From the NCBI RefSeq assembly GCF_016907365.1, contig NZ_JAFBBV010000001.1:1860001-1924000 (forward strand): a stretch of DNA of 64,000 nt, given 5' to 3'. The notes under the pieces are model-generated. The model was given only the letters and a program-made list of their open reading frames with translations, was not told the DNA's origin and searched no databases. The stretch comes from Oerskovia paurometabola. Lineage in GTDB: Bacteria > Actinomycetota > Actinomycetes > Actinomycetales > Cellulomonadaceae. Shown one piece after another: positions 18,818-27,365 of the stretch (positions are counted from its first letter, which is position 1; each line of letters opens with the position of its first letter). Position numbers and translations under genes: made by a program.

Positions 18818-19228
18818 GTGCTCGAGCTCACCGACGCCGTCCGCATCACCGCCGGGATCGTGCTCCTGACGATCGTCGGGATCGAGTCCGGCGGGTTCTT
18901 CCTCGTCAGGGTCGTGACCGGCAAGGTCCCGGCCACGTCGTTCCAGACGTCCTTCTTCCGGGCCGGGCACGCGCACGCCGGGGTGCTCGTGATCCTGGGC
19001 CTGCTGTGCCTCGTGCTGAGCCAGGCGACCGGGCTCACGGGCTTCTTGAGCTGGCTCGCAGGGGTAGGCGTCCTCGTCGGGGCGATCCTGCTGCCCGGCG
19101 GCTTCTTCCTGTCCGCGACAGGCGCGGGGCGTGAGGCGCCCAACCGGTGGGTCGTGCTGCTGCCGGTCGGTGCCGGGTTCGTCGCCGCAGGGGTCGTGAC
19201 GCTCGGGGTGGGTCTGCTGGTCGCGTAG
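18818..19228 (+). CDS. Four-helix integral membrane protein
   Basis: A 136-residue, strongly hydrophobic protein with four predicted membrane segments (ITAGIVLLTIVGIESGGFFL, AGVLVILGLLCLVLS, WLAGVGVLVGAILLPGGFF, VVLLPVGAGFVAAGVVTLGV). A His pair (FRAGHAHAG) opens the second helix. GTG 18818 is preceded by GGGGAGG. The frame is open further upstream but runs through the operator. Its promoter holds the divergent TetR operator, so it is probably induced when the repressor binds its ligand. Small membrane proteins under such control often relate to toxic hydrophobic compounds; function is unknown. Confidence 0.8.
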   Translation: MLELTDAVRITAGIVLLTIVGIESGGFFLVRVVTGKVPATSFQTSFFRAGHAHAGVLVILGLLCLVLSQATGLTGFLSWLAGVGVLVGAILLPGGFFLSATGAGREAPNRWVVLLPVGAGFVAAGVVTLGVGLLVA

Positions 19229-19263
19229 GTCCTCGGTTCCGTGCTCGTGTGGGTGCGGGTCGC

Positions 19264-19269
19264 TAGCAT
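19264..19269 (+). promoter_or_regulatory. -10 box TAGCAT, leaderless start
   Basis: TAGCAT ends 7 nt before ATG 19277. Confidence 0.5.
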
Positions 19270-19276
19270 CGCGGGC

Positions 19277-19642
19277 ATGGCAACCTCAGCAGACTTCGCC
19301 GACCTCGCCCCGGTCCTGCTCGTGACCCACGACGCGAGCTCGAGCATCATCTACTCGCCCGGCGGGCCCGAGTACCTCCAGCACAAGGACGCGCTCGAGC
19401 GTCACGGCGTCGAGGGCTCGGGCTACGACTTCGCGGGAGCCCTCCAGGCGGTGCTCACCGACGAGTCGCCCGCGACTCTCGACGCCGTCGGGTTCGACCC
19501 CGAGGGCGGGATGCTGAGCGTCTACGGCACGGATCTCGACGCGCTCCTGGTCGCGGCCCGGCACCTGTCGCGGATCATCGCCGACGGCGCCGCCCTGGAC
19601 GCCGCCCTCGCGCGGTCCGTCGCGCTCGGCCTCGACGACTGA
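19277..19642 (+). CDS. Imm51-like immunity protein
   Basis: A 121-residue acidic cytoplasmic protein. The segment YLQHKDALERHGVEGSGYDF and then FDPEGGMLSVYG match the pattern I associate with immunity family 51 (the G-Y-D/x-W/F motif and a FD-x-E-G/A-GM-F/L strand). Proteins of this family neutralise nuclease tips of polymorphic toxins. No toxin gene is adjacent here, so it may be an orphan protecting against toxins of neighbours, or a domesticated gene. The start is fixed by TAGCAT at 7 nt. The next gene, a SUKH-like protein, starts 8 nt after the stop. Family assignment rests on memory of the motif. Confidence 0.65.
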   Translation: MATSADFADLAPVLLVTHDASSSIIYSPGGPEYLQHKDALERHGVEGSGYDFAGALQAVLTDESPATLDAVGFDPEGGMLSVYGTDLDALLVAARHLSRIIADGAALDAALARSVALGLDD

Positions 19643-19650
19643 CGGTCCAC

Positions 19651-20190
19651 GTGACCGACGCGCTCACGCTCACCGGGACGCCCGCCACCCGTGCCGTCGC
19701 GACGGATCTGCTGGACGGTTTCCGGTTCCCCGACGGGCAGGGCTTCCCGCCCTCGTACCGGCGGCTCGTTCTGCGGGCGGGGTTCTGCCGCCTGTTCGGT
19801 CTCTGGCTCGTGTACCCGCCGGCCTGCGACGGGTTCGCCGACGGCTGGCAGCACCGCGCCGCGCACCTCACCGACCGCTTCCGTGCGGTCTACCAGGACG
19901 GCGAGGCCGAGGGGTTCGAGTGGATGGTCGAGCCCGACGGGGACTGGTCGATCGCCCGGCGGCTCGTCGTCTTCGCGTTCAGCGAGAACGGCGACGCGCT
20001 GCTCTGGGACACCGCGTCACGGACCGGTGACGGCGAGCTCGCAGTCTGGTCCAGCACGGGCCTCGATGCCCTGACGTACCTCGGTCGGTCGCTGACGGAG
20101 GCGCTGCCCGGGTTGCGCGGGTCGAGCACACCGTTCGCGGAGCGAGCGGTCGCCGACCTCGAGTGCCTGACGCCCGCCCGTACCGCCTAG
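19651..20190 (+). CDS. SMI1/KNR4 (SUKH) family-like protein
   Basis: A 179-residue protein. FPPSYRRLVLRAGFCRLFGLW, then VFAFSENGDALLWDT and an acidic strand with LAVWSSTG match the SUKH fold (conserved P-S-Y, a mid-sequence D-x-W-like strand and a C-terminal helix, TYLGRSLTEALPGL). SUKH proteins are the commonest immunity superfamily of polymorphic toxins, though many have no toxin beside them. It is coupled to the Imm51-like gene with an 8-nt gap. Its stop overlaps the stop of the convergent hydrolase gene by 3 nt. Two immunity-type genes together with no toxin form a small immunity island. Confidence 0.7.
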   Translation: MTDALTLTGTPATRAVATDLLDGFRFPDGQGFPPSYRRLVLRAGFCRLFGLWLVYPPACDGFADGWQHRAAHLTDRFRAVYQDGEAEGFEWMVEPDGDWSIARRLVVFAFSENGDALLWDTASRTGDGELAVWSSTGLDALTYLGRSLTEALPGLRGSSTPFAERAVADLECLTPARTA

Positions 20191-21122
20191 CGTGCACCGC
20201 GCAGGTGGTCGAGCTGCCTGCGGTGCTCGCCCACGACCCACTCACCCGTGACGCGGGGGTCGTCCGAGCCGTCAGGGCCGTCCGGGTCGCCGTCGGCAGC
20301 CGCCTCCAGGGCGTCCAGGTAGGCCCGGTCGGCGCCGAAGCGCTCCCAGATCGCGTCGCTGCCCGTGGCCACGTGCCCGTGGCCGGGGACGAGGGTGTGC
20401 ACGCCGTGCTCGGAGACCGCGTGCTCGAGCGCGTCGAGGCCCGCACGGTACTCGACCACGGGGTCGGGGGACTCGAGGTCCAGCAGGGGCACCTCGACGT
20501 CCGAGAGCATGTCTCCCACCACGATCACCCCGGCGCCCGGCAGGACGAGCGCACCGTGGCCGGGCGCGTGCGCCTGGTGCTCGACCACGAGCACGGCCGG
20601 TCCGTCGCCGGCCGCCGGTGTCGCGCCGGGTAGCGCCGCGGTGCCCGACGCCGACGCGCGGCCCCGCCCGTCCGGCCACGGCAGGTGCAGCGCGTCCCGC
20701 GGGCCGGCCTCCAGGGAGTCACCTGTCCCGCTCGGGGGAATCGGCGTGAGGCGACCGAACAGCGTGAGGTCGTGCCCCGGCGCCTCGCGCTCGACCTTCA
20801 CGAGGTCCTCGGCGAGGCTCCGCTCCTGGGCGCGCACCGCCGTCGGGCAGGCCCACCGCGGGACGTCGCCCAGCGAGCGGGACCACAGGACGTGGTCCCA
20901 GTGCGGGTGGGTCGAGAACCCCGCGGTGACACGCCAGCCGCGGCGGACGATCGCGGCCGCGAGGGACTCGACCTCGGCGACCGTGATGCCCGGGTCCACG
21001 ACCAGGGCTCGCCCGTCCGGGCTGACGACCACGGTCGTGAGGCTCGTCCAGATCTCGGCCGTCGCGACGTGGACGCCGGCGGCGATCTCGTGCAGCTCTC
21101 GTAGCGGGGGAGGGGTGCTCAT
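20187..21122 (-). CDS. Metallo-beta-lactamase-fold hydrolase
   Basis: A 311-residue protein with a complete MBL metal site: HPHWDH near residue 72 (H-x-H-x-D-H), a downstream His in HAPGHGALVLPG, Asp in VVGDMLSDVEVPLLD, and the final His in LVPGHGHVATG. The architecture fits the glyoxalase-II-like/quorum-quenching branch more than true beta-lactamases; the substrate is unknown. A Gly/Ala-rich insert separates the two halves. The ATG at 21122 is 6 nt from CAGGAT on the minus strand, a weaker version of the leaderless pattern; the frame continues upstream across the ftsK start and is ignored there. Confidence 0.85.
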   Translation of the reverse strand: MSTPPPLRELHEIAAGVHVATAEIWTSLTTVVVSPDGRALVVDPGITVAEVESLAAAIVRRGWRVTAGFSTHPHWDHVLWSRSLGDVPRWACPTAVRAQERSLAEDLVKVEREAPGHDLTLFGRLTPIPPSGTGDSLEAGPRDALHLPWPDGRGRASASGTAALPGATPAAGDGPAVLVVEHQAHAPGHGALVLPGAGVIVVGDMLSDVEVPLLDLESPDPVVEYRAGLDALEHAVSEHGVHTLVPGHGHVATGSDAIWERFGADRAYLDALEAAADGDPDGPDGSDDPRVTGEWVVGEHRRQLDHLRGAR

Positions 21123-21275
21123 GTCCCGATCCTGCCCCCGTTCCGCCGCCCGTCGCGACCGCTCCCGCGGGAACGCGCCCCGCGGGCGGGGCGGACGGAT
21201 GCCGGATTCGTCACAGGACACGCACCCTCGAGGTGCGGGTCCGGCCTGGCGTGCACAGGTACGGTGGTGCGTACT

Positions 21276-24071
21276 ATGGCGACCCGGACGTCCACCTCGA
21301 CGAAACGGCCCGCGACCTCCCGCAAGACCACCTCGCGTGGTACGACGGGCAGATCGGGGGGATCTTCGAGCGCGTCCCGCGCTCCGCGGGGCTCGTCGGC
21401 ACGCAGACCGGTCGCTCGGCCTGCGCCGTGGCCCGTCCGCGCGGTGCGCGGTCTGTGGCTGGGGTGCGCGCACGCGATCGGCGCGGTCACCCGCAGCATC
21501 GGCAAGGGAGCAAGAGAGCTGGACCCCTCACATCGGCGCGACGGCGTCGCGTTCCTCCTCCTGGCGCTCGCCGTCATCGTCGCGGCGCGCGAGTGGTGGG
21601 GGATCGCGGGCGCGTTCGGCACCGCCGTCCATGCGGTCTCGGCGGGCGTCTTCGGCGTCGCCGCGGTCGCCCTGCCCGTCCTGCTCATCTGGCTCGCGGT
21701 CCGGATCATGCGGCACCCCGAGCGCACCCAGGCGAACTCGCGCGTCACGATCGGGCTCTCGTTCATCGTCGTCTCGGTCTGCTCCCTGGTGCACATCGCC
21801 GAGGACCTGCCGGCCCCGCGGGACGGCTTCGAGGCCGTCCAGGACGCGGGCGGGGTGATCGGGTACCTGTTCGCGACCCCGGTCCACACGGGGCTCACCG
21901 AGTGGTTCGCCGTGCCCCTCTTCCTGCTGCTGGGCTTCTTCGGGATCCTCGTGGTCACCGCGACGCCCGTGCACGCGATCCCGAGCCGCCTGCGCGGCAT
22001 CTACGACCGCCTCACGGGCAACCACCGCGAGGGCGAGGACGGCCGCGGTCCCCAGGACGACGACGGCCTGCAGCTCGCCGACGGCGTCTCGCGCCACGAC
22101 GGCACCGACGAGGCGCCGCGCAAGCGCCGCGCCGGACGAGCCCGCAAGACCAAGGCCGAGCGCGAGGCCGAGGCGGCCGAGCGCGAGCGGCTCGACGGCG
22201 GCTACGTCGGCGACGAGGCCTTCGAGCGCGCCGCGATGCTCGAGGCCGAGGAGGAGGCTGCTCGCAAGAGCGCCCGCGGTCGCCGCGGGGGACCGGTCGG
22301 CCCCCCGCCGCCGCCCGACACGCACGAGGACGCGGCCGACCTGCCGACGCAGGTCATCCCGTCCGTCGGTCGGACGGCCCCCTCGCCCAGCGCGCCCCCG
22401 CCGCCGCCCAACAACCCGGTGCCCCGCGGCGTCCAGCCCATGCTCGAGGGCGACACCGTCTACGTGCTGCCCTCCGAGGACGACCTGGTCAAGGGCGCCC
22501 CGCACAAGGTGCGCTCCGCGGCGAACGACCGCGTGGTCGAGTCGCTCACGCGCGTCTTCGAGCAGTTCGAGATCGACGCCAAGGTCACGGGCTTCACGCG
22601 CGGACCGACCGTGACCCGCTACGAGGTCGAGGTCGGCCCGGCCGTCAAGGTCGAGCGCATCACGAACCTGTCCAAGAACATCGCCTATGCGGTGGCCTCG
22701 GCCGACGTGCGCATCCTCTCGCCCATCCCCGGCAAGTCCGCGATCGGCATCGAGATCCCCAACACGGACCGCGAGACCGTGGTCCTGGGTGACGTGCTGC
22801 GGTCCTCCGTGGCGCGGCGCACCGAGCACCCGATGGTCATGGGCGTCGGCAAGGACGTCGAGGGCGGCTACGTCGTCGCGAACCTCGCCAAGATGCCGCA
22901 CATCCTCGTCGCGGGAGCCACGGGCGCCGGCAAGTCGAGCTTCATCAACTCGATGATCGTCTCGATCCTCATGCGGGCCACGCCCGAGGAGGTGCGCATG
23001 GTCCTCGTGGACCCCAAGCGCGTCGAGCTCACGATCTACGAGGGCATCCCGCACCTCATCACGCCCATCATCACGAGCCCCAAGAAGGCCGCAGAGGCCC
23101 TCGAGTGGGTCGTGCGCGAGATGGACGCACGCTACGACGACCTCGCGATGTTCGGGTACAAGCACATCGACGACTTCAACACCGCGGTCCGGGCCGGGAA
23201 GGTCAAGCCGCTGCCGGGTTCGGAGCGCAAGATCGCGACGTACCCGTACCTGCTCGTGGTCGTCGACGAGCTCGCGGACCTCATGATGGTCGCCCCGCGA
23301 GACGTCGAGGCCTCGATCCAGCGCATCACGCAGCTCGCGCGCGCCGCGGGTATCCACCTGGTGCTCGCGACCCAGCGCCCTTCGGTCGACGTCGTGACCG
23401 GACTCATCAAGGCCAACGTGCCGTCGCGACTCGCGTTCGCGACGTCGTCGCTCGCGGACTCGCGCGTCGTCCTCGACCAGCCGGGGGCCGAGAAGCTCAT
23501 CGGTCAGGGAGACGCGCTCTTCCTGCCCATGGGCGCCGCCAAGCCCATGCGTGTGCAGGGGGCGTGGGTCGCCGAGAGCGAGGTCCATGCGGTCGTCGAG
23601 CACGTCAAGTCACAGCTCAAGCCGTCCTACCGGACCGACGTCGCGGCATCGGCCGCGACCAAGAAGCAGGTCGACGAGGACATCGGCGACGACCTCGACC
23701 TGCTCCTGCAGGCCGCCGAGCTCGTCATCACCACGCAGTTCGGCTCGACCTCGATGCTGCAGCGCAAGCTGCGCGTCGGCTTCGCCAAGGCTGGGCGTCT
23801 CATGGACCTGCTCGAGTCGCGCGAGATCGTCGGCCCCTCCGAGGGTTCCAAGGCTCGCGAGGTCATGCTCACGGCCGAGGACCTGCCCGCGACGCTCGCG
23901 ATGCTGCGTGGCGAGCCCGGTGCCGAGGTGTTCGACGGCGAGGCCGGGGGCGGGGAGCAGTCGGCGGGGAACGGCCGGGACTACTCCGACGGCGCGGACG
24001 GGCACATGCCTCCCGTGGCCCAGGAGTACCACGACGACGCCGGCGACGAGGCGGACTGGCGCGAGCGCTGA
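21276..24071 (+). CDS. ftsK: DNA translocase FtsK/SpoIIIE
   Basis: A 931-residue division-site DNA pump that clears chromosome termini from the septum. A basic Ser/Thr-rich N-terminus (residues 1-70) is followed by about four membrane helices (FLLLALAVIVAAREWWGIAG and others, about 85-230), then a charged linker with PPPPPD and APPPPPNNPVP. The motor follows: alpha and beta domains with Walker A GATGAGKSS and Walker B LLVVVDELADLMMV, LATQRPSVDVVTG, and a C-terminal gamma winged helix (STSMLQRKLRVGFAKAGRLM) that reads polar DNA motifs. ATG 21276 is chosen; GTG 21264 and 21267 are in-frame alternatives, and TACGGT at 21260 overlaps those. The linker is shorter than in E. coli. Confidence 0.95.
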   Translation: MATRTSTSTKRPATSRKTTSRGTTGRSGGSSSASRAPRGSSARRPVARPAPWPVRAVRGLWLGCAHAIGAVTRSIGKGARELDPSHRRDGVAFLLLALAVIVAAREWWGIAGAFGTAVHAVSAGVFGVAAVALPVLLIWLAVRIMRHPERTQANSRVTIGLSFIVVSVCSLVHIAEDLPAPRDGFEAVQDAGGVIGYLFATPVHTGLTEWFAVPLFLLLGFFGILVVTATPVHAIPSRLRGIYDRLTGNHREGEDGRGPQDDDGLQLADGVSRHDGTDEAPRKRRAGRARKTKAEREAEAAERERLDGGYVGDEAFERAAMLEAEEEAARKSARGRRGGPVGPPPPPDTHEDAADLPTQVIPSVGRTAPSPSAPPPPPNNPVPRGVQPMLEGDTVYVLPSEDDLVKGAPHKVRSAANDRVVESLTRVFEQFEIDAKVTGFTRGPTVTRYEVEVGPAVKVERITNLSKNIAYAVASADVRILSPIPGKSAIGIEIPNTDRETVVLGDVLRSSVARRTEHPMVMGVGKDVEGGYVVANLAKMPHILVAGATGAGKSSFINSMIVSILMRATPEEVRMVLVDPKRVELTIYEGIPHLITPIITSPKKAAEALEWVVREMDARYDDLAMFGYKHIDDFNTAVRAGKVKPLPGSERKIATYPYLLVVVDELADLMMVAPRDVEASIQRITQLARAAGIHLVLATQRPSVDVVTGLIKANVPSRLAFATSSLADSRVVLDQPGAEKLIGQGDALFLPMGAAKPMRVQGAWVAESEVHAVVEHVKSQLKPSYRTDVAASAATKKQVDEDIGDDLDLLLQAAELVITTQFGSTSMLQRKLRVGFAKAGRLMDLLESREIVGPSEGSKAREVMLTAEDLPATLAMLRGEPGAEVFDGEAGGGEQSAGNGRDYSDGADGHMPPVAQEYHDDAGDEADWRER

Positions 24072-24135
24072 GCCGTGAGCGCGGACCTCGCCCGCGCCCG
24101 TCCCGGGGCCAGCGGCTGCGTACCGCGACCCGAGG

Positions 24136-25443
24136 TCAGGTCCCTGCCACCGGCGTCCCGTCGACGCCCCCCGCAGCCCGGGACGTGACGGTCGGTGGCG
24201 GCCCCGACGCGACCGGAGGAGCGACGCGCTCGGGGGCGGCGTCACCCACCGCAGCCCGGACCCGGTCGTAGCGAGCGGTGAGGTTGGCGGGGCTCAGGGT
24301 ACGCGTGCCGTCGCTCGCGACGTCGGCCAGCGCCAGCACCGCGTGCCTGCCGAGCCGGTCGACCGTGATCGCCGTCCACTCGAAGCCGGTCACGCGGGCC
24401 GCGGCTCCCGCGGGCTGGGTGATGGTCGCGGTGACGAGCAGGCCCGAGTCGGTCCGCGCGTCGCAGCAGTCGCCGTCCTGGTTCGACACGTAGTTGCCGA
24501 GCCCGTACGCGACCCACATGCCCTGACCGTCGGGGCCACCGGGCAGCAGCGCGGTCGGCTGCGGGACGTGGGCGTGGTGCCCGAGCACCAGGTCCACCTC
24601 TCCCGAGGCGGCCAGGAACGTCGCGAGCCCGACCTGCTGGTCGGTCGGCGGGGTCGAGTACTCGACGCCCGAGTGCATGCTCACGATCACCAGGTCGGCT
24701 CCCGCCTCGCGGGCGGCCCGAGCGCGAGCGACGAGGTCGTCCTCGTCGAGGAGCGTGACGGACCACGGGGCCGAGGCAGGGACAGGCATGCCGTTGGTCC
24801 CGTACGTGCCGGCGAGGTGCGCCACGACGATCGACCGGCCCGCCCTCTCGAGCGTGTACAGGGCTGGAGCGGCGGCCTCCGCGGCGCTGCGTGCGGTGCC
24901 GACGTGCCCGAGTCCCGCGGCGTCGAGGGCGTCCAGCGTCGTGACCACGCCGCTCTCGCCCTGGTCCACGGAGTGGTTCGAGGCCGTGGAGCACCCGTCC
25001 CAGCCCTGCTCGCGCAGGTCGGTCGCGAGGTGCGCGTCCGCCGCGAACAGGGGGTAGCCGGTCGGTCGGACGCCGGGGGGCGTCAGGGGGACCTCGAGGT
25101 GGCACAGTGCGAGGTCGGCGCCACCGACCCAGGCGTCGGTACCGGCGAGGACGGTGCTGAAGTCGTACCCCGCGGCCGCGCGCGCCGACGTGTGGACGGG
25201 CAGGTGCGGCAGGACGTCACCCCCGGCGACGACCGTGAAGACGGCGTCGGGCTCCACGAGCGGTGCCGGCGGGACCTGCTCGGCCGTGACGACGAAGGGC
25301 GAGGGGAGTGCCTCGACCGGGCCTGCGCCGCCGGCGCCGAGGGCCAGCCCGCCCGCGACCACGACGGCCGCCGTCGCGAGCCCCACGGCGAGGAGCGCGA
25401 CGAGGGGGCGGCTCTTTCCGCGGGCGCGCGCGTGACGTTTCAC
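24136..25443 (-). CDS. CapA family (PGA_cap) surface-associated metallophosphoesterase
   Basis: A 435-residue protein with an N-terminal basic stretch and one hydrophobic helix (LVALLAVGLATAAVVVAGG), so it is exported or membrane-anchored. The domain is the calcineurin-like CapA/PGA_cap fold: GGDVLPH, SNHSVDQG, and MHSGVEYSTPPTDQQV, LGHHAHVPQPT, YGLGNYVSNQ. These include the metal-binding His/Asp/Asn residues. CapA proteins take part in poly-gamma-glutamate or other surface polymer processing. GTG 25443 is 7 nt from TACTCT on the minus strand. The first in-frame start, 13 codons earlier, would precede this promoter and is rejected. Confidence 0.87.
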   Translation of the reverse strand: MKRHARARGKSRPLVALLAVGLATAAVVVAGGLALGAGGAGPVEALPSPFVVTAEQVPPAPLVEPDAVFTVVAGGDVLPHLPVHTSARAAAGYDFSTVLAGTDAWVGGADLALCHLEVPLTPPGVRPTGYPLFAADAHLATDLREQGWDGCSTASNHSVDQGESGVVTTLDALDAAGLGHVGTARSAAEAAAPALYTLERAGRSIVVAHLAGTYGTNGMPVPASAPWSVTLLDEDDLVARARAAREAGADLVIVSMHSGVEYSTPPTDQQVGLATFLAASGEVDLVLGHHAHVPQPTALLPGGPDGQGMWVAYGLGNYVSNQDGDCCDARTDSGLLVTATITQPAGAAARVTGFEWTAITVDRLGRHAVLALADVASDGTRTLSPANLTARYDRVRAAVGDAAPERVAPPVASGPPPTVTSRAAGGVDGTPVAGT

Positions 25444-25450
25444 GGCGCCG

Positions 25451-25456
25451 AGAGTA
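25451..25456 (-). promoter_or_regulatory. -10 box TACTCT of the capA-like gene
   Basis: TACTCT on the minus strand, 7 nt before GTG 25443; it decides the start. Confidence 0.55.
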
Positions 25457-25568
25457 GCGCCCCGGCGAGCGCCGAGCGGCATCCTCGAACCTCCGGACGG
25501 GAGGTCTGTCCGGTTGCGCCCGATCAGTCGGAATCTGGTCCTGGTCGGACGGGTGGGTGCACAGCGCC

Positions 25569-25574
25569 TACGCT
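25569..25574 (+). promoter_or_regulatory. -10 box TACGCT, leaderless start of pgsA
   Basis: TACGCT, 6 nt (TGTCGT), GTG 25581. The leaderless pattern removes 8 upstream codons from the frame. Confidence 0.55.
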
Positions 25575-25580
25575 TGTCGT

Positions 25581-26180
25581 GTGGTCACAGCCGTCCCGTC
25601 TCCCTGGAACTCCGCGAACGCGGTCACTCTCGCCCGGATCGCCGTGGTCCCCTTCTTCGCGTGGGCGCTGCTCGCCGACGGCGGGCACACGGTCACCTGG
25701 CGCCTGGTCGCGACGGCGCTGTTCGTCCTCGCCGCTGCGACCGACCGGGTCGACGGTTACCTGGCCAGGAAGTACGACCTGGTCACGGACCTGGGCAAGC
25801 TCCTCGACCCGATCGCCGACAAGCTGCTGATCGGGGCAGCGCTGGTGCTGCTCTCGGCGCTCGGCGACCTGCCCTGGTGGGTCACGATCGTCATCCTCGC
25901 TCGCGAGCTGGGGATCACGCTCATGCGGTTCGCGGTCCTGAAGTACACCGTGATGCCGGCCTCGCGGGGCGGCAAGCTCAAGACCGTCCTGCAGTCCGTC
26001 GCGATCTCGATCTTCCTGCTCCCGCTCGACCAGATGCCCGGCTGGATCACGGTGGTCGGCTGGGTCGTGCTCAGCGCGGCGCTGGTCGTCACGGTGGTGA
26101 CGGGCGTCGAGTACGCGTACCAGGGGTGGCGCCTGCGTCGCGACGCGCTGCGTGCGGCGAAGACGGCCGGCCAGGACTGA
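25581..26180 (+). CDS. pgsA: CDP-diacylglycerol-glycerol-3-phosphate 3-phosphatidyltransferase
   Basis: A 199-residue integral membrane enzyme that makes phosphatidylglycerol phosphate from CDP-diacylglycerol. The CDP-alcohol phosphatidyltransferase signature D-x2-DG-x2-AR-x8-G-x3-D-x3-D is complete (DRVDGYLARK ... GKLLDPIAD, about residues 50-78). About five to six membrane segments follow. The gene lies 10 nt ahead of cinA, in the conserved ftsK-pgsA-cinA-clgR order. The paralogue with a different head group cannot be excluded, but the neighbourhood supports PgsA. Confidence 0.93.
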   Translation: MVTAVPSPWNSANAVTLARIAVVPFFAWALLADGGHTVTWRLVATALFVLAAATDRVDGYLARKYDLVTDLGKLLDPIADKLLIGAALVLLSALGDLPWWVTIVILARELGITLMRFAVLKYTVMPASRGGKLKTVLQSVAISIFLLPLDQMPGWITVVGWVVLSAALVVTVVTGVEYAYQGWRLRRDALRAAKTAGQD

Positions 26181-26190
26181 GCCGGTATCC

Positions 26191-26682
26191 GTGGCGAGCG
26201 TGGACCTGACGCCTGCGGCCGACGCTGCGGACCTCCTGGACTCGCTCGCGTCGCGGGGCTGGACGCTCGCGGTCGCCGAGTCGCTGACCGGCGGGCTCGT
26301 CACGGCCTGCCTGGTGGCCGTCCCGGGGGCTTCCGCCGTGCTGCGGGGCGGCGTCACGGCGTACGCGACCGACCTCAAGAGGAGCGTCCTGGGGGTGGAC
26401 GCGGACCTGCTCGCCGAACGGGGCGCCGTCGACCCGGAGGTCGCTCGGCAGATGGCGCAGGGGGCGCGGCATCTCCTGGGTGCGGACGTCGGGGTCGCGA
26501 CGACCGGGGTGGCCGGACCGGACCCGCAGGACGGCAAGGCCCCCGGGCTCGTCTACGTGGCCGTGTCGTCGCCCGAGCAGACCGAGGTGAGAGGGCTGCA
26601 CCTCGCGGGGGACAGGTCCGCGGTCCGCGAGGCCGCGGTCGCGCAGGTGATCGAGCTCGCGCGACGCGTCGTCGCCGGGTGA
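26191..26682 (+). CDS. cinA: CinA family protein (nicotinamide-nucleotide amidase domain)
   Basis: A 163-residue protein equal to the C-terminal domain of CinA/PncC, which hydrolyses nicotinamide mononucleotide to nicotinate mononucleotide in pyridine salvage. Seen: [14 protein letters not shown] (active-site Ser/Thr region), [18 protein letters not shown] and [20 protein letters not shown]. The stand-alone form is usual in actinobacteria. GTG 26191 starts 10 nt after the pgsA stop and keeps the family length. In-frame starts inside pgsA would overlap by 29 nt and add basic sequence with no homology. Confidence 0.9.
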   Translation: MASVDLTPAADAADLLDSLASRGWTLAVAESLTGGLVTACLVAVPGASAVLRGGVTAYATDLKRSVLGVDADLLAERGAVDPEVARQMAQGARHLLGADVGVATTGVAGPDPQDGKAPGLVYVAVSSPEQTEVRGLHLAGDRSAVREAAVAQVIELARRVVAG

Positions 26683-27007
26683 TCTCTGCGAGGTGCTGCG
26701 GCCGTCCGGACTTGCCCCGGGCTGGTCCGGACGAGGGCAAGCGCTGGTGAGTACGTGGAGAGTTCGTGAACTCCCGGCAAGGCCGTGGACGTCTCGCCGG
26801 TGCGGGAACAACGCTGGGAGGAAGCGCGTTGAACAGCACGTGATCGCCAAGAGGCCATTCAACAGATCAGCGCATGAGACAACCCCGGGTGCGGGGTACG
26901 GTAGGACGATCCCCACGCGAGGGGCGCGGGGAACGACAGGTCAGCGAACCACCACCGGAGCCAGGCAGGCTCCGACGGTCGCACGGGACACGGAAGGGGG
27001 CCGCCAG
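26683..27007. promoter_or_regulatory. clgR upstream region
   Basis: This 325-bp gap has no credible gene. It holds a perfect palindrome GAGTTC-GT-GAACTC (26760-26773), a promoter-like pair TGAGAC (26875-26880) and TACGGT (26897-26902) with a 16-nt spacer, and CGC-GAGGG-GCG (26916-26926), which fits the CGC-N5-GCG core of ClgR operators. The latter would allow autoregulation. The AGGAGG-like GGAAGGGGG lies just before clgR. Confidence 0.45.
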
Positions 27008-27355
27008 ATGATTGTTCTTCGACGAGAGATCGGGGACGTGCTGCGAGACGCTCGCCAGCGACAGGGCCGCACCCTGCGAGAGGTGTCCTCGGCTGCACGC
27101 GTCTCCCTGGGATACCTCAGCGAGGTCGAGCGCGGCCAGAAGGAAGCGTCGTCCGAGCTCCTGGGCTCGATCTGCGAGGCGCTCGACATCCCCATGTCGA
27201 TCGTGCTCCGTGAGGTCAGCGACCGGGTCGCCGTGGCCGAGGGTCTCATGATCCCGGACACGATCCCCGCGGACTTCGCCACGAGCCTCATGGGCCGCGG
27301 TGCTGCGGCAGAGAGCGCGCGACGCATGCGGGAGGACCTCCAGCCGGTCGGCTGA
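27008..27355 (+). CDS. clgR: ClgR-type helix-turn-helix regulator
   Basis: A 115-residue XRE-family DNA-binding protein. The helix-turn-helix spans about residues 8-62 ([20 protein letters not shown] and [30 protein letters not shown]). This sequence matches ClgR, the actinobacterial activator of clp protease and stress genes, which is itself degraded by Clp. The order pgsA-cinA-clgR is conserved and supports the name. The ATG has GGAAGGGGG upstream. The C-terminus ends in QPVG rather than the Ala-Ala degron seen in some ClgR proteins, so turnover may differ. Confidence 0.9.
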   Translation: MIVLRREIGDVLRDARQRQGRTLREVSSAARVSLGYLSEVERGQKEASSELLGSICEALDIPMSIVLREVSDRVAVAEGLMIPDTIPADFATSLMGRGAAAESARRMREDLQPVG

Positions 27356-27365
27356 CCGGGGGGCC

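Noticed and set aside
26760..26773. The palindrome GAGTTC-GT-GAACTC as a LexA box
   Set aside because: The half-sites are GAGTTC/GAACTC and do not match CGAAC-N4-GTTCG.
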